The position numbers were made by a program, and so were the translations under genes. This document shows, piece after piece, positions 1 to 7,206 of a stretch of 64,000 nt of DNA. The notes below the pieces were generated by a model. It made no database searches and was not told the DNA's origin. It saw only the letters and a list, made by a program, of their open reading frames with translations. The number at the start of each line of letters is the position of its first letter. Within the stretch, counting starts at the first letter, position 1. The stretch is from Granulicella arctica. GTDB lineage: Bacteria > Acidobacteriota > Terriglobia > Terriglobales > Acidobacteriaceae. The DNA lies in contig NZ_JACCCW010000002.1 in NCBI RefSeq assembly GCF_013410065.1, positions 1,488,001-1,552,000 on the forward strand, written 5' to 3'.

Positions 1-371
<371 letters not shown>

Positions 372-417
372 AGATTTTTTGGGTAGGGTGACTGCTTTCT
401 CCCCTACCCGAAAATCT
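372..417. terminator. Inverted repeat after ispG (possible terminator)
   Basis: AGATTTT-tt-GGGTAGGG (372-388) pairs with CCCTACCC-g-AAAATCT (402-417), a long stem starting immediately after the ispG stop. There is no downstream T-run on the plus strand, so rho-independent termination is plausible but not proven. Confidence 0.4.
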
Positions 418-442
418 GCCCTCGCTGTCCCTCCATCAAACA

Positions 443-490
443 AACTGTCATCCTGAGCGAAGCGCAGCGTAGTCGAAGGACCTGCGGTTG
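443..490. repeat. Dispersed repeat family A, copy 1 (GTCATCCTGAGCGAAG type)
   Basis: The stretch starts ACTGTCATCCTGAGCGAAGC, continues through GTCGAAGGACCTGCGG, and recurs almost unchanged at 26857 and 26938 and, altered, inside rlmN at 28049. It lies between genes and codes for nothing recognisable. A partial look-alike (GCCATCCTGAGCG) starts at 606. Confidence 0.7.
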
Positions 491-503
491 CCGTTGCGGG
501 TGC

Positions 504-533
504 CCCATCCTTCGCGCATTTGCGAAGAGTGGG
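504..533. repeat. Hairpin repeat family B, copy 1
   Basis: CCCATCCTTCGCG (504-516) faces GCGAAGAGTGGG (522-533), giving a hairpin with a short AT-rich loop. A hairpin with the same arm sequence (CTTCGCG / CGCGAAG inside CCCA / TGGG) occurs at 26176-26209, so this looks like a second small dispersed palindromic family. Confidence 0.5.
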
Positions 534-625
534 ATGAGCCAAACCACCCGAGCTCGCCCTTGCTGTTGCTCGTTTTAAACCCCATCACCTTTCCCCAATA
601 AATCTGCCATCCTGAGCGCGAGCTT

Positions 626-1039
626 CTACCGGGCCGCGCTCCGCAGAAGCTCGCCAACTGAGGGGATATAAGCAGGAAACGGCATGTAATCGTGCCAGCC
701 AACGAAGAGCGAAAATACGATGTGGATCGTAGGGGCCATCAGCAAGGCTAGAGGAATATAAAGAAAGATCTCCCTCCGCGACATGCGCAGCCACAAAGGT
801 GGTAACAGAAAGGTCGTCAACGCTGGCACACCGTAGTAAACCATCCAGGACAAATGATGGAAGGCAAGGTGTGAATAGCGCGCGAACAACATGCCCAAAG
901 GAACCACAATAATCGCAAGAGCAAATAAGCTGCCTAGGCTGGGTCTTGCGGGGCGCCTCCGAACAATCCACAGAACAACGCCAAAGAAGAGCATAAAAGC
1001 GGCTACGATGAACACGCCGAAGCGCTCTAGGTCAGGCAT
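626..1039 (-). CDS. Small four-helix membrane protein of unknown function
   Basis: I do not recognise the family. The 137-residue product is mostly hydrophobic, with about four membrane segments separated by short basic loops (for example IVRRRPARPS near residues 25-34 and RMSRRE near 84-89). The ATG at 1039 is preceded by a perfect AAGGAG (aaggagtctccATG), which supports the start. It overlaps the end of the upstream gene (1032-1439) by 8 bases, so the two are almost certainly co-transcribed and translationally coupled. No catalytic motif is visible. Confidence 0.6.
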   Translation of the reverse strand: MPDLERFGVFIVAAFMLFFGVVLWIVRRRPARPSLGSLFALAIIVVPLGMLFARYSHLAFHHLSWMVYYGVPALTTFLLPPLWLRMSRREIFLYIPLALLMAPTIHIVFSLFVGWHDYMPFPAYIPSVGELLRSAAR

Positions 1040-1439
1040 GGAGACTCCTTAGATAGGCCCACCGTCCCACGTATCCTGAAAACAAGAGAACCGCGTAGGA
1101 TAGCCATATCCACGGCGATTGATCTCGGAAGAAGGTCCAGTTGGGAGATGTATGCATGATGGCAGGGATGATCACGACGTAGCCTAGAGCATCACAAGCA
1201 AACGAAAGACAAATCCAAACCAGCAGCAGTTTTGCAGTTTCCGCCATGCTGGTCTCGAGCGGGAATGTAGTCTTTCGCAAATAACCGTATATGAGCCATG
1301 CGCTGACGACCGGCATGAGTGTGAACACACTGACCCACATCACAACCGGACCTATCAATAAGTACGTGGAGAAACCGACAATCGTCGCGATGACATACAT
1401 AGCAGCAAAACTGCTTACTATTAGCCAAATGCTCTTCAC
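1032..1439 (-). CDS. Small four-helix membrane protein of unknown function
   Basis: The 135-residue product has about four predicted membrane helices, with a first hydrophobic segment at the N terminus and charged loops such as YLRKTTFPLE near residues 53-62. The start is GTG at 1439 with GAGGGCG upstream at good spacing. It overlaps the following gene (626-1039) by 8 bases; together they form a two-gene membrane protein unit of unknown role. No conserved motif was recognised. Confidence 0.58.
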   Translation of the reverse strand: MKSIWLIVSSFAAMYVIATIVGFSTYLLIGPVVMWVSVFTLMPVVSAWLIYGYLRKTTFPLETSMAETAKLLLVWICLSFACDALGYVVIIPAIMHTSPNWTFFRDQSPWIWLSYAVLLFSGYVGRWAYLRSLHA

Positions 1440-1612
1440 AAAGTCGCCCTCTTATTGATCTTTAGTACGAACCACTCATCCTGCTTGTTCCATCTCTTGA
1501 ATGCATCCACGTGGTCATTCCATCTTGAACCCCGCACTTCGCTCAAAACCAACGGAACCTTCCCCACCCCACCCACGTACCCATACATGCAGCCCCACGG
1601 AGGCCAGCCAGC

Positions 1613-1831
1613 ATGATCACCCTATCCATCCTCACCCTGATGTACTTCCTGCCCACCATCGTCGCCGCCAACCGTGGCCACGGCGTAACCGGCATCCTCC
1701 TCCTGAATCTCCTCTTCGGCTGGACCGGCATCGGCTGGTTCGCCCTGATGCTCTGGGCCATCCTCTCCGCGCCGCATTACATCCTCGTCCCGGCTCCGTG
1801 CTACGCCCCTTACGCAGGCTACCGCAGGTAA
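1613..1831 (+). CDS. Superinfection immunity-like small membrane protein
   Basis: The 72-residue protein has two membrane segments around a glycine-rich turn: an N-terminal helix, then GHGVTGILLLNLLFGWTGIG followed by WFALMLWAI. This pattern (two helices, LLNLLFGWTxIGW core) matches the bacterial 'superinfection immunity' small-protein family related to phage T4 Imm. In the phage, Imm blocks DNA injection by related phages; in bacteria these proteins are common and mostly untested, so a defence role is inference. The gene stands alone; a hairpin terminator lies ~45 bases downstream. Confidence 0.72.
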   Translation: MITLSILTLMYFLPTIVAANRGHGVTGILLLNLLFGWTGIGWFALMLWAILSAPHYILVPAPCYAPYAGYRR

Positions 1832-1832
1832 A

Positions 1833-1985
1833 GCCCTTGACACGCCACGTATAATCAAGACAGAGAAATCACCACAAAAGCCCGGCACCCACCGGGCTTT
1901 TTGATATCTCTAAATCATATCCAGGTCCAGACCTAAGTCCTTTGTTTTTCATATTTTGATATCTAAGATAGGGGTAGGGGTATTA
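1833..1985. repeat. Composite intergenic repeat family C, copy 1
   Basis: An ordered set of short blocks is shared with 27028-27195: CCCTTGACACGCC and an AT-rich TATA-like stretch, a rho-independent-type hairpin, then AGGTCCAGACCTAAGTCC followed by TTTGTTnTTCATATTTTGA, ATATCTA and a G-rich tail (ATAGGGGTAGGGG). AGGTC-CA-GACCT is itself palindromic. Both copies lie between a plus-strand gene and a converging minus-strand gene. Confidence 0.65.
1877..1902 (+). terminator. Rho-independent terminator
   Basis: AAAGCCCGG (1877-1885), loop CACCCA, CCGGGCTTT (1892-1900), then more T. It is a perfect 9-bp stem ending in a T-run, downstream of the superinfection-immunity-like gene and inside repeat C copy 1. 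Confidence 0.82.
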
Positions 1986-2021
1986 CTCCAAAACTCGTCC
2001 CAACGAAGCCGCAAATCCAAC

Positions 2022-3194
2022 TCAGAACAGCGGAGCTGCATACCGCCGCAACGTCTTCAAAGAATAAAAAGTTCCCCGCCAAATCACCCCGCCCTGCCGC
2101 AGCGTGGTCACCATCGACCGCAGCAGTGTATACAGAAAAAGCATCGCCGCAAACGGCGACAGTAACACCTGCCAAGCCGAAATTCCCGAGATCCTCCCAT
2201 ACAGCCAATAGACCCCAGCAATCGCGATCAACGTAATCGCCGCCGGAAGCCGCGTTCCCCGCATCAACAACCCAAACACAGGAGCCACGCAGAACACCAT
2301 CAACCAAAGACAAGCCACCAACGCCAGCGAAACATAAAATCGGAACGCCGAAAACATATTCTTCGTCATTACTTCGACCAAACCCAGCGCGCCCGAAGCC
2401 CAGTGAAGCCGCACCAATCCGCGCCCAAACGCGATCCGCTGACGAAGTCCCGCCCGTTTGATTCGCCTGCCCAACCCAATGTCCTCGACGATCTCCATCC
2501 GCAGCGCCTCGAACCCACCAATCTGCTCGTAAGCGCTCCTCCGAACCATATTGAACGCCCCAATCCCAATCGCGTCCCTTCGCGCCCTCGGGTCAGCAAT
2601 CTTCCACGGTCTCGCCACCCACAGCCCGAAGATCTGGAAGAACCCCAGCAGCGCCCCTTCATCCCATCTCTCAATCATCGTCGTCGGAACCGTCACCAGA
2701 TGATCCGCATCGCTCTCGACGGCAAACGCCAGCGCCCGCCGCAAACTATCCGCTCGAAACAGAACGTCCCCATCGGTAAACAGCAACCACTCCGCATCGC
2801 ACTGCGCCGCAGCCAGAGCCATCGCATGCGTCTTCCCCAGCCAATCCTGCGGCAGCTCGCTCACATGCAGCACGCGCAACCGCTCCGGATGCGCCGCCGC
2901 AAGCTCATCCATGATCCGCCCCGTTCCATCCGTCGAACGATCGTCCACCGCGATCACCTTCAACTCTGGGTAATCCTGCGCTACCAGCGAGCCTAGACAA
3001 GCCGCAACATCCTCAGCCTCATTCCGTGCCGGAACAATCACCGCCAGCGAAGGCATCCCTTCAGGCAGCCGATCAAACTTTCCTTCCAGCAGATCAGGAA
3101 CGCGCGGCAACCCAAACCAGGCCTCCACCAGCTTGTACACCCAGCTCAGCGCCACCAGCCAAGCCACCGCTTCGAAGATCACGCGCACATTCAT
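2022..3194 (-). CDS. Membrane-associated family 2 glycosyltransferase
   Basis: The 390-residue protein has an N-terminal membrane anchor, a GT-A domain starting SLAVIVPARNEAEDVAACL (~residues 49-67), the DDRST and FTDGDV (DxD-type) motifs, and a later VEDIGLGRRIKRAG (ED and Q/RxxRW-like region). The C-terminal third carries about three membrane helices. This layout is that of processive or lipid-directed GT2 enzymes, including those near hopanoid or carotenoid genes; the acceptor cannot be read from sequence. Its ATG overlaps the stop of the MFS gene upstream (ATGA, 3191-3194), so the two form a coupled pair. Confidence 0.85.
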   Translation of the reverse strand: MNVRVIFEAVAWLVALSWVYKLVEAWFGLPRVPDLLEGKFDRLPEGMPSLAVIVPARNEAEDVAACLGSLVAQDYPELKVIAVDDRSTDGTGRIMDELAAAHPERLRVLHVSELPQDWLGKTHAMALAAAQCDAEWLLFTDGDVLFRADSLRRALAFAVESDADHLVTVPTTMIERWDEGALLGFFQIFGLWVARPWKIADPRARRDAIGIGAFNMVRRSAYEQIGGFEALRMEIVEDIGLGRRIKRAGLRQRIAFGRGLVRLHWASGALGLVEVMTKNMFSAFRFYVSLALVACLWLMVFCVAPVFGLLMRGTRLPAAITLIAIAGVYWLYGRISGISAWQVLLSPFAAMLFLYTLLRSMVTTLRQGGVIWRGTFYSLKTLRRYAAPLF

Positions 3195-4441
3195 CCCACT
3201 TCTTCATGATGCAGCGGCGGAGCATACCGAGCACCAACAAACAGCAGCGCCGCCGCAATCAAAAACGTAACCAGCGTTACGCCCAGACCGATATTCAGGT
3301 TGCTATGGTCGCTCACCAACCCAATAATGCGCGGCGACGGAGCATCGCCCAGCACATGGATGAAGAAAAGCTGTCCCGCCAGCGCCGTCGCCCGAACTCC
3401 CGACCCAACCGAATTCACCGTCGCCGCATTCAACGGTCCCGTTCCAAGAAAGATGAAGAACTGTGCCGCCGCCAGCATCGGCAGAATCCACTCCTTCGGC
3501 CCGAAGAAGCACACCAGCGACGGAGGAACCGCCAGCAAAGCACTCCACGCTGGAACCAGGTACAGCGCCCGATGGTTCGTCCGCGACCACCGCTGCGCGA
3601 TCCATCCGCCAACGATCGCCCCCAGTATCCCAGTGACAACCGTGATCGCTCCCATCAAAAACCCCGCCGAAGCCGGCGAACGTCCACCAACGCGCTGAAG
3701 AAACGAAGGCATCCACCACGAGATCCCGCCCAGCGAAAACGTCACCATAGCCAGCCCGAGCACCGCCGTCACATACGCTGGATTTTTCACCAGCGCCAGT
3801 ACCGCATCCTTCTCGAGCTTCGGCTTCTCCACCTCGCTCGCGCCCCGCTTCGGCTCCTTCATGAAGAACAGAATCAGTAGCGCCACCACCACGCCCGGCA
3901 CCGCCGACACATAGAACGGCATCCGCCATCCATAGTGCCCACCAACCGATCCGCCGATCAGATATCCCAGAGCCGCTCCCACCGGCAGCGCCACGTTGAA
4001 GATCGTCAGCACTCGATTCCGCTGGTCATCAGGATAAAAATCCGCCAGGATCACTGGCCCAAAGATTCCAAAGCACGCCTCGCCCAACCCCAGCGCCGCA
4101 TGACGAATCATCAGCGTATCGAAGGTATGAACCGTCGCTGTAAAAAAATTGACGCCGCTACAAAACAGCGCCGCTCCCACAATTAACGGCTTACGCGGAA
4201 AATGATCCCCGATCCAGCCCGTCACCGGCGAAGCCAGCACGTACGCCAGCATAAACCAGAAGACCAGCGCCCCAATCCGCTCGTCCGACACCGAGAACTC
4301 GTGCTTCACCATCTCCTGCACGCCCGGCAGAATGTACCGGTCGATGTAGTTGACGAAGTTCAGCGCCGTCAACAGCACCAGCGCCGTCGTCGCGCCCGCT
4401 ACGGAGACAAAGGGAAGCTTGGATGGAGCAGCCTGAGGCAT
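3191..4441 (-). CDS. MFS transporter (Spinster-like)
   Basis: The 416-residue protein has a classic 12-helix major facilitator layout. It begins with the helix-1 sequence NFVNYIDRYILPGV typical of Spinster/Hexuronate-type MFS members and has the loop 2-3 motif GWIGDHFPRKPLI (GxxxDRxGRR-like). It should sit in the inner membrane; the substrate is unknown. It is the first gene of a two-gene minus-strand unit with the GT2 gene (4-base overlap), so export or import of a lipid or sugar linked to that enzyme is possible but inferred. Confidence 0.86.
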   Translation of the reverse strand: MPQAAPSKLPFVSVAGATTALVLLTALNFVNYIDRYILPGVQEMVKHEFSVSDERIGALVFWFMLAYVLASPVTGWIGDHFPRKPLIVGAALFCSGVNFFTATVHTFDTLMIRHAALGLGEACFGIFGPVILADFYPDDQRNRVLTIFNVALPVGAALGYLIGGSVGGHYGWRMPFYVSAVPGVVVALLILFFMKEPKRGASEVEKPKLEKDAVLALVKNPAYVTAVLGLAMVTFSLGGISWWMPSFLQRVGGRSPASAGFLMGAITVVTGILGAIVGGWIAQRWSRTNHRALYLVPAWSALLAVPPSLVCFFGPKEWILPMLAAAQFFIFLGTGPLNAATVNSVGSGVRATALAGQLFFIHVLGDAPSPRIIGLVSDHSNLNIGLGVTLVTFLIAAALLFVGARYAPPLHHEEVG

Positions 4442-4496
4442 CTCTGGGGAGAATAGCAGGATCGAGCCACAAACTGCTCCATCTCATGAAACACCC

Positions 4497-4898
4497 CTAC
4501 TTCTCGCGTCGTGGATACTTAGCCTCGACAATCGTCGAGATCCCGCCGCGCGGGCGGAAATCGCCAACCACATGCGCCCACACCGGATTGCACGCCTTCA
4601 CCACATCGTCCAGCACCTGGTTCACGATATTCTCCTGGAAGATCCCCAGGTTGCGGTATGTGAACAGATACTCCTTCAGTGACTTCAGCTCAAGACAGCT
4701 CTTGCGCGGCATATAGCGGATCGTCAGCCGTCCAAAGTCAGGCAGCCCGGTCTTCGGGCAGACGCTGGTGAACTCAGGATCGTCGACAAGAATCTCATAT
4801 GCCTTGAACTGGTTCTGCCATGTCTCAATCTCAGGAAACTTTGTGTCGAGACCCGCCTTCGCGTGGTCATCGGTGTAGCCAGTAGTCTTCTTTTTCAT
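4497..4898 (-). CDS. queF: NADPH-dependent 7-cyano-7-deazaguanine reductase QueF
   Basis: QueF reduces preQ0 to preQ1 in queuosine tRNA modification. The 133-residue length fits the short (unimodular) type. The catalytic Cys47 lies in SVCPKTGLPDFG with Asp54, and the NADPH-binding signature ELKSLKEYLF (the QueF motif E-x-K-S-x-K) follows at residues 70-79. No other queuosine gene is adjacent. The gene is a single minus-strand unit, lying 80 bases downstream of the M48 protease stop. Confidence 0.95.
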   Translation of the reverse strand: MKKKTTGYTDDHAKAGLDTKFPEIETWQNQFKAYEILVDDPEFTSVCPKTGLPDFGRLTIRYMPRKSCLELKSLKEYLFTYRNLGIFQENIVNQVLDDVVKACNPVWAHVVGDFRPRGGISTIVEAKYPRREK

Positions 4899-4925
4899 CC
4901 CTCTATTTTATAGCGCGAACGCAGA

Positions 4926-4961
4926 AAAGCCCCACCCTCGCGCACGCGAAAGCAGGGCTTT
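4926..4961 (-). terminator. Probable terminator between the M48 protease gene and queF
   Basis: AAAGCCC (4926-4932) pairs with GGGCTTT (4955-4961), and an inner TCGCG-ca-CGCGA hairpin stacks within it. Read on the minus strand the outer stem ends GGGGCTTTTC, giving a short T-run just after the M48 protease stop. Confidence 0.55.
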
Positions 4962-4978
4962 CCACCTTGAAATCAACC

Positions 4979-6211
4979 TTAGTTGCGGCGGCTCAGCGTA
5001 GGACGATCGTCACCCGAGCTAGCATTTGGATCGGTCGAGTTCGGATCGCTGTTGCTTCCCACACGACGCAGTGTAGGCTTGTTGCCACCCTTGCCATTGT
5101 TGAGCTTGCGCTTGTTTTCCAGTCGAGCCAGTCGCGCCTTCACATCGTCGAACTCCGAGGTCGTAACGATGTAATCCGGCTTCGCCGGCATGATCGTCGC
5201 AATCTCATCCTCCGAACGCCCAATCCGATCTGGCGTCTGCGGATGATCCGCGAACACCTTCGCCAGCGTCCCCGGCTTGTGCTTTTCGAGCGCATCGATC
5301 TTTTCAAAGAACTGGATGAACGCCTGCGGATCGTACCCTGCACGATACATATACTGCAACCCCAACCAATCCGCCTCCGCCTCGTCCATACGCGAAAACT
5401 TGAGGAAGGTAATCGGAATCGCGAGCTGCGTCGCCTCGTAGATTCCATACCCCGTATACGAGCCCGAAGTCATAATGATCAGCGGAATCGAGCCGATCTC
5501 TGCATAATTCAGCTTCGTCTGCTGACGAGCGGCGTGGTGCGCGCAGACGTGCGCAGTCTCATGCGCCATCACTCCCGCCAACTCAGCCTCTTCATCCGCG
5601 GCCAGAATCAACCCGGAGTTCACATAGAAGAATCCGCCAGGCAGCGCCATCGCGTTGATCTCATCCGAGTCGATCACCTTGATCGTGAATGGAACCTTGC
5701 AGTCGGAGTTCTTCACGATATTCTGCCCGACACGGTTGATGTACTCATTGATGACAGGATCGGTAACCAGGTGAGCCGACTTCTCGATCTCCATCGAGTA
5801 CGCTTTGCCGTTCCGAATCTCCCAATCGGTTGAGTACCAGTTGCCCATGCCGCGCCCGCCGATATTGCGCGTGCCGATGGCGTTGACATCATTCTCGCTC
5901 CCTGCCTTAATATGCGGGTCCAGCGACTCTCCCGGCGAAGGCAACGAATCGGTCTTCTTGCTCGCAGCATCGCGCGCGGCATTCATCTCCTCTTCGGTCG
6001 GAGGAGTCGGCGGCGTCGGAACGGTCGTAGCATCCGGTCCCTTCGGACTCGTCTGAGGAGATGTTTGCGGAGTGCTCTGCGCAGGCGCCGTCGTATTCGC
6101 AGGATCAGGCGTAGTCTGCTGGCCAAAGGTCGCCGGACCGAACGCCGCTCCCGCAATCAGGACGGCTGCCAGGCCGAGGTGCGAAACAGGACGCATCGAG
6201 ACGGATCGCAT
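4979..6211 (-). CDS. Periplasmic M48 family zinc metalloprotease
   Basis: The protein carries an N-terminal Sec signal (SHLGLAAVLIAGAAFGPATFG), a low-complexity Pro/Thr-rich linker, and then the M48 catalytic domain with the zinc motif HETAH in MAHETAHVCAHHAA and a later third ligand region DEAEADWLGL. This is the BepA/LoiP-like layout of proteases that watch over outer membrane protein assembly. A TPR region is not obvious; the tail is low complexity. I place the start at 6211 because AGGAGA lies ~9 bases upstream; an in-frame ATG at 6241 has no ribosome site. It lies downstream of the pseudopilin genes on the same strand. Confidence 0.88.
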   Translation of the reverse strand: MRSVSMRPVSHLGLAAVLIAGAAFGPATFGQQTTPDPANTTAPAQSTPQTSPQTSPKGPDATTVPTPPTPPTEEEMNAARDAASKKTDSLPSPGESLDPHIKAGSENDVNAIGTRNIGGRGMGNWYSTDWEIRNGKAYSMEIEKSAHLVTDPVINEYINRVGQNIVKNSDCKVPFTIKVIDSDEINAMALPGGFFYVNSGLILAADEEAELAGVMAHETAHVCAHHAARQQTKLNYAEIGSIPLIIMTSGSYTGYGIYEATQLAIPITFLKFSRMDEAEADWLGLQYMYRAGYDPQAFIQFFEKIDALEKHKPGTLAKVFADHPQTPDRIGRSEDEIATIMPAKPDYIVTTSEFDDVKARLARLENKRKLNNGKGGNKPTLRRVGSNSDPNSTDPNASSGDDRPTLSRRN

Positions 6212-6316
6212 GACGGGAGTTCTCCTGAGAGCCGCTTCCATACCAACTACGCAGCTCTGTCTAACATGAAGGTAGTATGCGCTTTTTTGTAACCCTTGGC
6301 GAGTACAAGTCGCCGC

Positions 6317-6736
6317 TTACCAGCTCGAGTAGGCCGTGCCTTCGCTCGAGGTCTCCTGCGCGCCGCTATGCACGTCGTTGATCCCCGACTGCGTCTGGTC
6401 GACGGTCATCAACGTGTCGTCCTGAGCCGGAACCCACGTATCCGTCCGGCTGGTTATCGGATCCTTCGGCATCGACTTCAGGTAACCCGCCGTCACCAGA
6501 TCGTCCAGCGACTCCGGAGCCTTCTCCTTGTCCACCGTGTACGAGTCGATCGCCTCGCGCATCACATGCAGGTCCTGCTTGAGCACCGCTTCCTTCGCCT
6601 TCCGCACCGACTCCAGGTATTTAGGAATAGCAAAGGCCGCAAGGATGGCGATGACAATCATCACTATCATCAACTCCAGCAGCGTAAACCCCTGCTCTGC
6701 CTTCGAACGTGCTCGGATTGTCGCTGTCTCTACCAT
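6317..6736 (-). CDS. GspG-like type II secretion/type IV pilus pseudopilin
   Basis: The 139-residue protein has a class III leader cleaved before the hydrophobic helix: EQG|FTLLELMIVMIVIAILAA with the +5 Glu present. The soluble C-terminal part (PKDPITSRTDTW and the terminal GTAYSSW) matches the GspG family, the main subunit of the type II secretion pseudopilus. Its start overlaps the stop of the preceding pseudopilin gene (6730-6736), and the product ends in nearly the same motif as that neighbour, pointing to tandem duplication. It is the last gene of the secretin operon. Confidence 0.9.
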   Translation of the reverse strand: MVETATIRARSKAEQGFTLLELMIVMIVIAILAAFAIPKYLESVRKAKEAVLKQDLHVMREAIDSYTVDKEKAPESLDDLVTAGYLKSMPKDPITSRTDTWVPAQDDTLMTVDQTQSGINDVHSGAQETSSEGTAYSSW

Positions 6737-7206
6737 GTGGAGTATTTTGTTCCGTCCAGCGCGGTGCCGTCACTCTTCGTATGAACGTCGAAGACGTTCT
6801 GCCCACCCCAGGAGTCCGAATCGACGTCATCCTGGTTCGAGCGCAACCCCCACTCCGCCGTTCCCGTCATCGGATCGATCGGAATCTTCCGCAGGAACTT
6901 CACCTTCTTGTCCTGCACATCCACCCCGTTGACCAGCGTCTCCAGATCCGGCGGATAGTTATAGCTATCGACCTTTGTGATGAACGCCCCCTTATCGGCC
7001 GCATCCTTATAGGCGTCGATCGAATCCCGCATCGCCCACAGGTCTCGTCGCAACTCCCGCTCCTTCGCGCGCTTCACCTGGAAGCGAGCAATCGGAACAG
7101 CAGCGGAGGCAAGGATTGCGACGATGGTGATCGTAACGATCAACTCCACCAGCGTCAGTCCTGCCTCACCCCGTCGCTCTGCCCGGAGATGCAACTCTCC
7201 CATCAC
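6730..7206 (-). CDS. GspG-like pseudopilin
   Basis: The 158-residue protein has a prepilin-type N terminus, EAG|LTLVELIVTITIVAILASAAVP, with Glu5 of the mature pilin present, and a GspG-like C-terminal part including IPIDPMTGTAEWGLRSNQ and the final GTKYSTW. It overlaps the secretin gene by 4 bases (ATGA at 7203-7206) and the next pseudopilin by 7, so the three genes are read as one unit. No GspE, GspF or prepilin peptidase gene is nearby, so the rest of the secretion machine must be elsewhere. Confidence 0.9.
   Translation of the reverse strand: MMGELHLRAERRGEAGLTLVELIVTITIVAILASAAVPIARFQVKRAKERELRRDLWAMRDSIDAYKDAADKGAFITKVDSYNYPPDLETLVNGVDVQDKKVKFLRKIPIDPMTGTAEWGLRSNQDDVDSDSWGGQNVFDVHTKSDGTALDGTKYSTW

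Noticed and set aside
1837..1855. TTGACA...TATAAT as a sigma-70 promoter after the superinfection-immunity gene
   Set aside because: The spacing between the two hexamers is only 7 bases, far below 16-18; the match belongs to repeat C.
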